NCBI GenBank assembly: GCA_030949605.1
Contig: JAUZSH010000020.1
Coordinates: 1-46,645 of the forward strand
Length of the DNA stretch: 46,645 nt
Origin: Ghiorsea sp.
GTDB taxonomy: Bacteria; Pseudomonadota; Zetaproteobacteria; Mariprofundales; Mariprofundaceae
Direction of reading: 5' to 3'
Positions 27,113-35,835 of this stretch are shown here, in pieces. Made by a program: the position numbers and the translations under genes. Under the pieces are notes generated by a model, which was given only the letters and a program-made list of their open reading frames with translations, searched no databases and was not told the DNA's origin. The first letter of the stretch is position 1. Every line of letters starts with the position of its first letter.

Positions 27113-28861
27113 TTACAGGGATTCTTTATCACTTAAATACTTCTTCAATTGTTTTTGTTGGGTTCGCAATGTTTTCAACTCTTCATTCATTTGTATCTTC
27201 ACAGCCAAGCCATCCGAGCGACCAAGTAGATCGTTCAGATATGTGATATGCATATCCATTAAGAGTAATTGAAACTCATCATCTTCGACTGTTGGTAGGT
27301 TCACCCAGCGTGCTATATGCTGATTGTCGGGAAATTCCCGCATCAATTGTGCCGCTATATCTAATTCGGTGCTTTTATTATCGCCTACCAGCGAAAAGGC
27401 ACGAGTGTATATAGGATGAATGGGATGAGTGTCAATAAAAAAATCAAAAGCATCTTCAGGTAGACTTTGAAATCGCATCGGTTTTTGCAATAAACCAGCC
27501 ATAAAGTGGTCATGCTTCATAGGATTGACAGTTAGGTATTGGGCAGGTTTCCTTGCAATATATTGCCTAGACTTGGGCAAGTCTTGCGCTTGTTTTTGCA
27601 TCGATAGCTTGACTTCGCTAACTTTCTCAATTTCACCTTGCCATGCTTGACGTAGGTAGTCATCACTCACTTGACTCAACATTTGATCAGCTTTCTTGGC
27701 CATGCGCGCTCGACCTTCAACCCCATCGCCAGCAATGTTTTTAAGCCCTTGAATCCAAGTTTCCAACATCGGCCGAGCATCGTTTTTCAAACGATTCTCA
27801 AAAGCTTTCTGACCTTCTTTTTGCAGCAAAGTATCAGGGTCTTCGCCATCAGGAAGGTATAAAAATTGAGGAGAGTATTCAGATTTAATGATGGGCAACA
27901 TGCGTTCAATCGAACGCCATGCGGCTTTGCGCCCAGCGTTATCACCATCAAAGCAGAAGATGGGGGCATCATGCAGGCGCAAAATCATACGAAGTTGTGA
28001 TTCGGTAATCGCTGTGCCGAGTGGTGCAACGGCATAATCTAAATCGTATGATGCCATAGCCAGCACATCCATATAACCTTCAACCACGACCAACATTTTA
28101 TGTTTACGGACAGACTCTCTATGTTCGGAGTAACCGTAAAGAAGATGTGATTTATGGTAAAACTCAGTTTCGGGTGAGTTTAAATACTTGGGTTCACCAT
28201 CATCCAAAATGCGTCCGCCAAAACCAACTACGCGCCCTTGTTTGTCGCGAATAGGGAATATAACACGCTCGCGAAATCTATCCGCATAACCACGTTCGTT
28301 TTTGATAAGTACACCAATAGCTTCAAGGCTTTTCAAGGTGTTATGATCTTCAGCGAAACATCGCTTCATAAAACCGTAACCCGCAGGTGCATACCCCAGT
28401 TGATACTTTTGAATAATGGCAGGTGAAAGTTTACGTTGGGCAAAATAGTTCAAAGCTTTTTTATTTTCTTCAGCATGTAAGCAGCGTGAGAAAATACCTG
28501 TCACCTTATCCAACAACGCTAAACCATGTTTTTTGCGTGCTGCTTCTCTAGGGTTCACAGGTTTACTATCAGGAATGGGCATGCCTATTTTTTGAGCTAA
28601 AAATTCAACAGCCTCAGGGAAAGGGTAACCATCATGTTCCATTAAAAAGCGAAAGGCATTGCCGCCTTTTCCGCAGCCAAAACAATAATACATTTGTTTA
28701 TCTACGGATACGGAAAAAGAAGGGCTTTTTTCATTGTGAAAAGGGCATAAACCAACAAGGTTTGCCCCTGACTGTTTCAAATCGACATGCCGAGAAATGA
28801 GTTCAGCTAAGTCGCTTCGAGCAATCAGCTCGTCTAAAAAGGTGGAAGAAAACTGTGCCAT
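27113..28861 (-). CDS. dnaG: DNA primase
   Basis: DnaG lays RNA primers for replication. The 582 residues begin with the CHC2 zinc domain (CPFHNEKSPSFSVS...YYCFGCGKGG). The central TOPRIM catalytic domain has VVEGYMDVLAMA and CFDGDNAGRKAA, with the metal-binding Glu and Asp residues. A C-terminal helicase-interaction domain follows (about residues 430-582). Length and motif order are normal. The upstream 900 bases are non-coding, so the dnaG-rpoD promoter should lie in 28862-28950. Confidence 0.96.
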   Translation of the reverse strand: MAQFSSTFLDELIARSDLAELISRHVDLKQSGANLVGLCPFHNEKSPSFSVSVDKQMYYCFGCGKGGNAFRFLMEHDGYPFPEAVEFLAQKIGMPIPDSKPVNPREAARKKHGLALLDKVTGIFSRCLHAEENKKALNYFAQRKLSPAIIQKYQLGYAPAGYGFMKRCFAEDHNTLKSLEAIGVLIKNERGYADRFRERVIFPIRDKQGRVVGFGGRILDDGEPKYLNSPETEFYHKSHLLYGYSEHRESVRKHKMLVVVEGYMDVLAMASYDLDYAVAPLGTAITESQLRMILRLHDAPIFCFDGDNAGRKAAWRSIERMLPIIKSEYSPQFLYLPDGEDPDTLLQKEGQKAFENRLKNDARPMLETWIQGLKNIAGDGVEGRARMAKKADQMLSQVSDDYLRQAWQGEIEKVSEVKLSMQKQAQDLPKSRQYIARKPAQYLTVNPMKHDHFMAGLLQKPMRFQSLPEDAFDFFIDTHPIHPIYTRAFSLVGDNKSTELDIAAQLMREFPDNQHIARWVNLPTVEDDEFQLLLMDMHITYLNDLLGRSDGLAVKIQMNEELKTLRTQQKQLKKYLSDKESL

Positions 28862-29084
28862 AGATCTGTTTTATAGGGTATACGGTGTCAAAGTTCAACC
28901 TTGTCTTGTGTGTTGCTGATTCAAACCCCTGCCTCGTTCCCATGTTGTGCGTAATATCCGTTATTTACTGATGTTACGCACTTTGTTGAGAAAGAGTGAC
29001 TACATTCTCATTTGTAGCGCGTAAACTGCAGTAATACCTTTATTCGTTAAAAATGAACGGTAATACTGCGATCTCAATATAGGA

Positions 29085-29360
29085 ACTTACATTGAGCGGG
29101 TAACTTTTTTTAAAAAAATGATTTAAAATTGATGTCGGATGATGTTTGTTCTCATCATATTGAATAAAAATAGCCTTTTATGACCGAATCATTTAGCCAT
29201 TTAATGAAAATTACGGTATCGATTTTCAACTTTTTGCTTAAGTTGGTTGTAGATTGAAATTCGTAGGATAATCAGAATCGTGATGTATATCCTTATCTCA
29301 TTGATTTATAAGGATAAAATAACCAATAAAACGATAAAACATACCCGCTCAATGTAAGTA
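29085..29360. repeat. MITE-like element with ACTTACATTGAGCGGGTA ends
   Basis: ACTTACATTGAGCGGGTA-type ends at 29085-29102 and, inverted, at 29343-29360 enclose about 276 A/T-rich non-coding bases. The right end (29299-29358) recurs alone at 15494-15552. Confidence 0.65.
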
Positions 29361-29394
29361 GGAAGTGGGGCTTTAGCCCCGCATGAGAAGCATC

Positions 29395-29672
29395 CGACAT
29401 TCCGTACCCCTAAATCAATATTACTTTATTTAATTTATCTATATTTTTCAACAGGTTAGAAAAATGAGGCTGTTTTCGATAAGCTGTGCCACCTCTCATA
29501 AAAGGTGTATTTGAGGGTAAATGACTAAAATTATGAATAATCCTCTTGTCATGAGGGCTAAAGTCACAAGCAATGTATTACCATAATAAGCTTGTTTAGC
29601 GTTGAAAACATTATGTTTTCATGTCTTTTCATTAAATACCAAAAATCAAAATCAAGGGTGCGGAATGTCGGT
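29395..29672 (+). repeat. 278-base inverted-ended element, left copy
   Basis: It begins CCGACATTCCGTACCCC and ends GGGTGCGGAATGTCGG, so the ends are inverted repeats. It is nearly identical throughout to 35836-36109 in the same orientation. No open frame of note is found. It looks like a MITE. Together the copies bracket the pilus-kinase island. Confidence 0.88.
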
Positions 29673-29682
29673 CACTCGCTTG

Positions 29683-29722
29683 CTTTGCGCGAAACGCGCT
29701 GAATCTTGGCGAAGGTATTGTC
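29683..29722 (+). repeat. 40-base inverted repeat, left arm
   Basis: The 40 bases are the exact reverse complement of 35781-35820. They start GCTTTGCGCGAAACGCGC and contain TTGGCGAAGGTATTG; shorter versions of that string occur near 15609 and 15698. Each arm lies just inside one of the direct 277-278-base elements. Confidence 0.85.
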
Positions 29723-29761
29723 TTACATACCACTATAAAATCACCCATGCCTATCCGTTGC

Positions 29762-31942
29762 TCACTGTCTTTGAAGTTTAATGTTGCCGGCACTCCACAA
29801 GTTGGTTGCCTGTGCAGGTATCTCAAACTGCGCGACATAGGATTGTCCCTTGTGACTTACACTGATAAGGTAGATACCTGTCTTTACCCCCTCCAAAAAT
29901 ATTGTACCGCTGCTACCACTAACAGAGTGCAACACTTTTTCATCCGGTCCATAAATCAACAGTGGTAGATATTTGGCAGGTTTCTCTGAAGGTAACAATA
30001 GTTTTCCCGTCATTGCAATTGCCTTGTGAATATCTGCTTGAAGGTGTATGCCGCCAGCTTTGGGCAAGCGAAATGTGGAAAACTCTGGCGTAAGCGACCA
30101 GCCCATAGGCAAATGACTGGTGTCAAACTGAACTGCAATATTACGTATGCTAGGCAAGGGACTAAGCAAAGCCTTATTTTGTAGCTTTTTGGAGTCACCT
30201 TGGATAAATGCGGTGATACCATCATCTGGTAACTCAGCAGAGGTAGTGCTGATAAGAAAAGCATCATGAACCGGTTTTCCCCAAGCCCAAGTATTGTCCG
30301 CCATTGCAAAGCCCGTCGATGTGTGAAGGCCAAGCCCTAAATGGTCGCTCCAGCTCATGCGCAAGCTACCCCAATCATCATGTTCATATTGAGCTTCCGC
30401 CACAGTTAGTGTTTGCTCTTTATTGTGTAAAATACTCGCCGAGCTGCTGAATTGGCTTTGCTCATATTGCTGTTGCCATGAAGCTGACACATCTGCGCCT
30501 TGCTCATGTAAGACCAGTGCATAATCTTGTCGTTCTTGAGGACTCCACAGAATATTTAAGGAAAGTGCCGTATCCTGCTGCCCGCTTATTTGCCGCTTGC
30601 GAACTTCGAATATACTCAGCCATGATTTATTAAAGCTATAATTGTAGCGGGAAAACACACTGCTTTCGTCTTCTCTTTGTTGCTCAAAACCCGCTGACAT
30701 CCCTAAAACTGAAAGACTTAGTCCTGATGTATTGTTGCCCACCAAGCTTTTTAATTGATACGCTTGAACCATGCCCTTTGCGTAAAGGTAGCTGAAGGCT
30801 GCCTTGCCTACTATGCCTTGTGTGCCCAATCCAATATCTATACTAGACAATAAGGAGTCTTGCTTCCATCGTACCAAAAAAGCCAACCCTGCATCTTCCC
30901 CTTCCGCTGCCCCCCAAGCACCTAAGGTTAAATGCTCGCTCAACCCATAACGCACATCTCCTAGAGCAATGTAATCTTGATTGAGAGGTGCTTTCCCTAC
31001 AGACATCGCCCAGCCCCATTCATGTTCTTTTTGCCATTCCCAGTTCATAAACCTTTGGTCGGTTAAGGTTTCATGGGTTCCATCATCATAGGCAATCTCT
31101 ATCGTTACTTGGTTAAATTGCTCGACCAACTTAAAATTATTTAGGATGTAGCGCCCTGCTTGAAGATGGTAGGAGGCAAGCAGCCGTTTGTTTTTGTATA
31201 CACGCACTGAAGCAGCAGCAGGCAAGGTTAATGTTTGCTCATAAAACTGAGCTTTTTGGTTTTGTGGAGAAAAGCCATTTGCATAAAATACGCCATAATT
31301 TTCCTTACTGGATATTTCAGGCAACCATGAGGTAGGCATTGAACCAATGCTCCACTGCTTCGCCTCACCTTCATGTTTCCATTGCAAATAAGGAAAGTCT
31401 ACAAAGCCTTGCTCTGTCCAATATGGTCTTGCCAGTAGGCGTGATTGTTGGTGCTGGTAGGATAATTCACTACCGACTTTCCAACGCTTATCTTGCCAAT
31501 AACTTGTATGCAGGTTCACATAAAAACTTGGCATATCCCACATAGGGCTAGGTTTTTCACCGACAATTAACGATTTTTCTTTGCGCCAAGCAATGGGGGT
31601 GGTGATATGCAACACAAACAAATCCCAATTCATTTCAAATTGAAAACCATGGGCAGAAAACCATGCTTGATCCAAGAATATATTTAACCCTTCTTGCTGT
31701 AAGCGATGAACGACTTCAGGTTGTAGCAGTGGTTTAAGCAGCCTCATTATATCTGCCTTGAGCAAAAGCAAGGCTTTGTTTTGCTCAATATTCACTGCCA
31801 GTTCAACAGTATCTTCCGTATCTAGACGAACATCAATAATGCTGCTTACGGCATAGGCCGTAGAAATAAAGCTAAGGTAAAGAAAGGTGTAAAGTGTGAG
31901 CGCTTGCCAAAGATATAACGACTTTTTGAATAAGCGTATCAT
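29762..31942 (-). CDS. Outer-membrane usher of a chaperone-usher pilus
   Basis: A 726-residue FimD/PapC-like usher that receives chaperone-subunit complexes and threads the fibre across the outer membrane. A signal peptide (ending ISTAYA) is followed by an N-terminal chaperone-docking region, then a long beta-barrel with alternating strands (SFYVNLHTSYWQ, FFYANGFSP-type FYANGFSPQNQ) and C-terminal plug-like domains (PLLIYGPDEKVLHSVSGSSGTIFLEGVKTGIYLISV). It is shorter than the usual 800-860 residues and divergent. Its ATG lies 71 bases inside the chaperone frame as written, an unusual overlap that a single missing A in the chaperone would remove. Confidence 0.85.
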   Translation of the reverse strand: MIRLFKKSLYLWQALTLYTFLYLSFISTAYAVSSIIDVRLDTEDTVELAVNIEQNKALLLLKADIMRLLKPLLQPEVVHRLQQEGLNIFLDQAWFSAHGFQFEMNWDLFVLHITTPIAWRKEKSLIVGEKPSPMWDMPSFYVNLHTSYWQDKRWKVGSELSYQHQQSRLLARPYWTEQGFVDFPYLQWKHEGEAKQWSIGSMPTSWLPEISSKENYGVFYANGFSPQNQKAQFYEQTLTLPAAASVRVYKNKRLLASYHLQAGRYILNNFKLVEQFNQVTIEIAYDDGTHETLTDQRFMNWEWQKEHEWGWAMSVGKAPLNQDYIALGDVRYGLSEHLTLGAWGAAEGEDAGLAFLVRWKQDSLLSSIDIGLGTQGIVGKAAFSYLYAKGMVQAYQLKSLVGNNTSGLSLSVLGMSAGFEQQREDESSVFSRYNYSFNKSWLSIFEVRKRQISGQQDTALSLNILWSPQERQDYALVLHEQGADVSASWQQQYEQSQFSSSASILHNKEQTLTVAEAQYEHDDWGSLRMSWSDHLGLGLHTSTGFAMADNTWAWGKPVHDAFLISTTSAELPDDGITAFIQGDSKKLQNKALLSPLPSIRNIAVQFDTSHLPMGWSLTPEFSTFRLPKAGGIHLQADIHKAIAMTGKLLLPSEKPAKYLPLLIYGPDEKVLHSVSGSSGTIFLEGVKTGIYLISVSHKGQSYVAQFEIPAQATNLWSAGNIKLQRQ

Positions 31943-32564
31943 GTTTAATGTGTTTTTTTACTCCCTCAGTAAAACTTAATAAACGTGTATGTTTGGCTAA
32001 AATCCTTGGGGCATGTTTGAGTGTTTCAGTGATATCAATGTCACCATGATTGGTAATCAGTTTTCCGCTGATTGGGCGTAGGTGTACATTACTTTGGTTG
32101 TGAATACGCAATCCATTTTCATGCCAACTGGCTGTCACATCTATCACCGCTTGTTTAGGCTGGAAAAACAACCAGCAACCAAGGCGAGAGAGCAACTCAA
32201 CACCTTGCACAGGTGAAAACGATGGCAGCTCCCTAAAATATATGCGCAGAGCCACTTCTTCCTCCCTATGGGTAGTAAGCTTACTGATACGCACAGCACG
32301 TTTCTGTTCAGATTTTAGGCTAAATATAGCAGGGTAAATTACATAATCATTGCCACAAGCCTGCTGGAACTCTTTACCTGATTTATCCATGGTCACCACA
32401 AAACACTCTGCTTCAATGGTTCGTTCTTGTGTAGACCCTTGTATAGTAAAAGTGACACCACGGCTATCACCTTGGACAATTTTTACCATGCTATCCACAG
32501 ACAAAGAAAATGCTGGCTTTGCCCAAGCCAGCATCATCAGTGTTATAAGAAAAAGCTTAAACAT
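31872..32564 (-). CDS. Periplasmic PapD-like pilus chaperone
   Basis: A 230-residue exported Ig-fold chaperone with signal peptide (MFKLFLITLMMLAWAKPAFS). The N-terminal domain has GVTFTIQGSTQER, FVVTMDKSGKEF, a YVIYPAIFSLKSEQKRAVRI block like the F1-G1 region, and VALRIYFRELP, the typical chaperone signature near the domain hinge. It would cap pilin subunits before handing them to the usher. If one A is missing from the seven-A run at 31953-31959 the gene would end EGVKKTH with stop at 31945, just before the usher ATG, giving 206 residues. Confidence 0.82.
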   Translation of the reverse strand: MFKLFLITLMMLAWAKPAFSLSVDSMVKIVQGDSRGVTFTIQGSTQERTIEAECFVVTMDKSGKEFQQACGNDYVIYPAIFSLKSEQKRAVRISKLTTHREEEVALRIYFRELPSFSPVQGVELLSRLGCWLFFQPKQAVIDVTASWHENGLRIHNQSNVHLRPISGKLITNHGDIDITETLKHAPRILAKHTRLLSFTEGVKKHIKHDTLIQKVVISLASAHTLHLSLP

Positions 32565-32603
32565 ATCCCTTATGCGGGTAGCGGAACAGTAAAAGAGATT
32601 AGA

Positions 32604-33032
32604 TTAATTTGCTGCTACCGTAATGGTAAGTGCTGTTGTATACGTACCTGAAGCGCTTGCAGCCGTTGCCGCAGATGTGAAGCCAAGCGTATGGGCATCC
32701 GTGCCACCATTGGTTGGAGCATTGTTGGTGAATGTGGATCCAGATGTAGCAATGGCTGTACCATCAATATCTACAGCTAAACCTACAGTGGTGCCACCAG
32801 TGTGGGTCAAAAGAAACGCCCCTGCAGTGCCATCGGAAACGGTGATAACGTAGTTTGCAGTATTGCTTGGGGTAATGTTAATGGTTGCCGACCCTGAGCC
32901 AGCATTAATTGCACCACTACCTACGATGGTAATACCTGCAGCTGGGGTGAGAACCTGACTTATATTTAATGTTGCTGCCAAGGCAGGCAAGCTAATGAAT
33001 GAGACGATGAATACGAACAGTACTTTTTTCAT
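32604..33032 (-). CDS. Pilin subunit (DUF4402/spore-coat-U-like)
   Basis: A 142-residue exported subunit. ATG 33032 is preferred: it has AGGAG nine bases upstream and starts a clean signal peptide (MKKVLFVFIVSFISLPALAA). The longer frame to 33068 lacks these. The mature part is rich in Gly/Thr/Ala beta strands and ends GTYTTALTITVAAN, the classic final strand of DUF4402/SCPU-type subunits of archaic and alternative chaperone-usher pili. It is the only subunit gene in the locus, so the fibre may be a homopolymer. It lies 39 bases before the chaperone gene. Confidence 0.82.
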   Translation of the reverse strand: MKKVLFVFIVSFISLPALAATLNISQVLTPAAGITIVGSGAINAGSGSATINITPSNTANYVITVSDGTAGAFLLTHTGGTTVGLAVDIDGTAIATSGSTFTNNAPTNGGTDAHTLGFTSAATAASASGTYTTALTITVAAN

Positions 33033-33166
33033 GATGAATAATCTCCTATTGATGAATACTTGAAACAAGTTGCAGACTGTACAAAAAACTTACCATCAAA
33101 CAACCCTTAAATGCCTAGGGTAATTGAAAAGTATATGGAATCTAAGGTTTGCAATTCTCTGGCAAC

Positions 33167-35467
33167 TTACGGACTGCGCAAACAACGGAAGCCGATTTTG
33201 GAAGAGCGTTGTTGTTTGTTCACCGATAAAGCATGTACTGGGCGGGTGTCCAGCAACATATTTGCCCATGATCCACCCTTGATAGTCGCTTCATTCGAGC
33301 GCTCCAAGGCGGCTGTCCATTGCCAAACATTACCACCCATATCGTAAAGCTTCCATGGATTGGCAGGAAAGGATCCTACGGGTGAAGCTTTACTCCACAG
33401 GTCTTTACCCGTGATACCTAAAACATTGACCATGCCTTGTTTGCTTTCATTGCCCCACCAAAACGTAGTCTCAGTACCTGCTCTTGCTGCATATTCCCAT
33501 TCCTGAGCTGTTGGCAAGCGATAAGCAAGGTCTGTTACATCCTCAAGCCAAGCGCAATAAGCTTTTGCACCATGGTGAGAGACGTAGGTCATAGGAAGAT
33601 TTTCTGAATGATATTGGGCAGTCCATCGCCCATTTTGTAGGAATAACCCCGCCTTTTCAGTGTCGAAGTATTGATTTGGCACATTTTTATTAGCATTAAG
33701 AAACAAAGAAAACTGTGCTACAGATATGGGTTTATCAACCATATAAAAGGACTTGAGTTTGACGACCTTGGGGCAAAAAGAACAGTCTTGGCTGCTTTGG
33801 TATGCAGGTTTAGCTTTTACTTCAACCTTTGGCTTAACCTTCTTTTGTGCCAACAACAATGCTTTTTTATGCTCTTCTTGCTTTACTTTTTCTACAGCTG
33901 CCTGTGCTTGTGCTAGCATCAGCTGCATCCAAGGGCGTTGCCCCCAAGATGCCTGCACATTTACAATATACATGCTTAAAGCTTCATAACCGCGCTGCTT
34001 ATAAATACCTTGAGCCTGCGCTTTTGCCTTTTGATCCAATGCCTGTATAAATAAGGGGTCACTTTTGCCTAAAGACTTAGCTTGTAAATATAAAACGTAG
34101 GCGCTGTCTTCAGCGTCAAACAACTTATCTTGCTTCAATGCTTGGTGGGCTTGTTGTAATAATTGGTTTGCCTGTGAGCTTTGTTGGAATGTTTGATATG
34201 TATGTTTATCTACCCATTGATCATTCACCAAGAACTCTTTATTCAAAGTGATATGCACAGCCTCCCCTTGATCAGGTATGTTTATTTTTCGATGTGCGCT
34301 TAAACGCTCTCTAGGTGAGATATTTTTGACAACAAAAATATCATGTTCACCCAAGCTTATATCAGCAAGTGTTACAGGGGTCTTGCCTACCTCTTGATTG
34401 TCGACAAAAACAGTGCTGCCCTGTTCTTGGCTAGTAATGGTCAATGGGTTAGGCTTAGGCATCAGAAAAAAGGCAGCAAGCATCAGTATAACGATAGCAA
34501 ACGCATATAAGGGTGTGCGATTTTGTTGTTGAACTTCGACATTCGGACTTTTGTCATCTACTTCCCGTAAAACCTGGGTCATGATTGCTGTTTCTTTTTC
34601 TTTGGCTGTTTGCACTTGACGCTCAAGGGGGGGCAAGGCTTTAATTTCAGCCTTAGCCAGCAGGGTCTTGATAATCTTAACGGTACTGCTTGCCGAAGGT
34701 CTATCCCGAGAATCTTTACTGCACATAGCATCCAATAAAGGTTGTAATTTAGCATGGCTATCCGGTAATTTTGGAATGCTAGCTTTAACATGCTGGACAA
34801 TGACCTCCATTATACTGCTCCCTTTATAAAGGGAGCTACCAGTAAGCAATTTAAAAAAAACTGCTCCCAGTGAATAAATATCAGATTTTTCAGTCATATG
34901 CTGCGTTGTGGCCTGCTCTGGTGATAAATAAGCAGGGCTGCCAAAGACATTCCCAGCACGTGTTAAGTCTTTTGAATCAAAAGCCTTTGCGACACCAAAA
35001 TCAACAATCAATACGCGTTTACTATCTTTATCTATAATCAGATTTTGTGGCTTAATATCACGATGAATAATGCCTTGCTTATGCGCATGGGCTAGACCTG
35101 ACGCTGTTTGTAAAACAATAGATAGTGCCTGTGCAGGGCGTAAAGTACCTTTGTGTTTTAGTAACTTATCAATCTCAATGCCGAGAATAAGCTGCATGAC
35201 AATGTACAAGTTACCATCATCACAGGTTCCATTCGCATAGATTGTCACAATATTTGGGTCGTTGACTTTTTTGAGAAGCTGAACCTCTCTAAGAAACCGT
35301 TCTTTTGCATCGGGATCGGCCAAGTGCGAAAACATAACTTTAATTGCAACTTGCCGCTCATGCTTGATGTCAAAGGCTTGAAAAACCTGACCCATAGCAC
35401 CTTTACCTAAAAGGCATATGATTTTATATCCTCGTATTTTAGGATCCTGCCCTTTAATTGTCGTCAA
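33167..35467 (-). CDS. Hanks-type Ser/Thr kinase with PEGA and FGE/sulfatase-modifying-like domains
   Basis: A 766-residue membrane protein. Kinase domain (about 12-275) is complete: GKGAMGQVF glycine loop, AIKVM lysine, HRDIKPQN catalytic loop, DFGVAKAF, and GSPAYLSPEQ. A membrane helix follows (about 322-341, LYAFAIVILMLAAFFLM), then a PEGA domain (STVFVDNQEVGKTPVTLADI), a Gln/Lys-rich helical linker, and a C-terminal FGE-like domain (LPTAQEWEYAARAG, YDMGGNVWQWTA, GFRCLRSP). The FGE part keeps the fold motifs but has only one of the two catalytic cysteines, so it is probably a binding module outside the cytoplasm. Start is likely TTG 35467, without a strong ribosome site. It precedes the pilin in the same direction. 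Confidence 0.9.
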   Translation of the reverse strand: MTTIKGQDPKIRGYKIICLLGKGAMGQVFQAFDIKHERQVAIKVMFSHLADPDAKERFLREVQLLKKVNDPNIVTIYANGTCDDGNLYIVMQLILGIEIDKLLKHKGTLRPAQALSIVLQTASGLAHAHKQGIIHRDIKPQNLIIDKDSKRVLIVDFGVAKAFDSKDLTRAGNVFGSPAYLSPEQATTQHMTEKSDIYSLGAVFFKLLTGSSLYKGSSIMEVIVQHVKASIPKLPDSHAKLQPLLDAMCSKDSRDRPSASSTVKIIKTLLAKAEIKALPPLERQVQTAKEKETAIMTQVLREVDDKSPNVEVQQQNRTPLYAFAIVILMLAAFFLMPKPNPLTITSQEQGSTVFVDNQEVGKTPVTLADISLGEHDIFVVKNISPRERLSAHRKINIPDQGEAVHITLNKEFLVNDQWVDKHTYQTFQQSSQANQLLQQAHQALKQDKLFDAEDSAYVLYLQAKSLGKSDPLFIQALDQKAKAQAQGIYKQRGYEALSMYIVNVQASWGQRPWMQLMLAQAQAAVEKVKQEEHKKALLLAQKKVKPKVEVKAKPAYQSSQDCSFCPKVVKLKSFYMVDKPISVAQFSLFLNANKNVPNQYFDTEKAGLFLQNGRWTAQYHSENLPMTYVSHHGAKAYCAWLEDVTDLAYRLPTAQEWEYAARAGTETTFWWGNESKQGMVNVLGITGKDLWSKASPVGSFPANPWKLYDMGGNVWQWTAALERSNEATIKGGSWANMLLDTRPVHALSVNKQQRSSKIGFRCLRSP

Positions 35468-35553
35468 TTCTGAAGCCTATTGCCTGTAGAGATCAAACTT
35501 TTTTTTGATAAAAACACATACTTTCTCCTTCGGTCAAATTTGCTTTGTTGGTG

Positions 35554-35576
35554 GTGACTTGTTAAATAAGTCACCT
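35554..35576. promoter_or_regulatory. Palindrome upstream of the kinase gene, possible operator
   Basis: GGTGACTT and AAGTCACC are perfect inverted arms separated by seven bases. The site lies about 87 bases before the kinase start, where a dimeric regulator could bind. It could also act as a transcript hairpin, but there is no T-tract. Confidence 0.45.
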
Positions 35577-35780
35577 AAACCTACCTTGGGCAATTCTCTT
35601 TAATGATCCACCGCAGGATGCAAGACTTTATATAGGTGTCAACTCCCCCCCCCCCACCCCAAAAAAAATATTCTGTACCCAGACAAAGGCTAAGTTTGAA
35701 AATAAGGTCGCTTCTGTACAAGGTCTCAATGGGAACTCTTTGTTATAAGAGGTGATTACAAAACTCTTCATTCGTGCCGA

Positions 35781-35820
35781 ACAATACCTTCGCCAAGATT
35801 CAGCGCGTTTCGCGCAAAGC
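35781..35820 (-). repeat. 40-base inverted repeat, right arm
   Basis: Exact reverse complement of 29683-29722. It lies just inside the right 277-base element. Confidence 0.85.
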
Positions 35821-35835
35821 ACGTGCAACAATCAA

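Larger units (their letters stand above)
28862..29761. other. Gene-free, repeat-rich stretch between dnaG and pilus locus
   Basis: About 900 bases with no credible gene. Seen in order: a partial CTCGTTCCCA repeat near 28931; a GTGCGTAA...TTACGCAC inverted repeat at about 28947-28982; an imperfect GCAGTAATACC hairpin at about 29029-29072; an inverted-repeat element at 29085-29360; a single REP unit at 29362-29383; a 278-base element at 29395-29672; and the left 40-base inverted repeat at 29683-29722. Confidence 0.7.

Noticed and set aside
30010-30333. Minus-strand 107-residue ORF inside the usher gene
   Set aside because: It is an alternative-frame shadow of the usher with no start signal or recognisable domain.
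33033-33130. Possible sigma-54 promoter before the pilin gene (TGGTAAG...TTGTA)
   Set aside because: The GG-N10-GC spacing ends in GT rather than GC and the upstream half is weak, so support is insufficient.
35628-35831. 67-residue ORF on the minus strand containing AKRAESWRRYC
   Set aside because: The shared residues come from the 40-base inverted repeat and the rest translates a poly-C tract; it looks like repeat DNA, not a gene.
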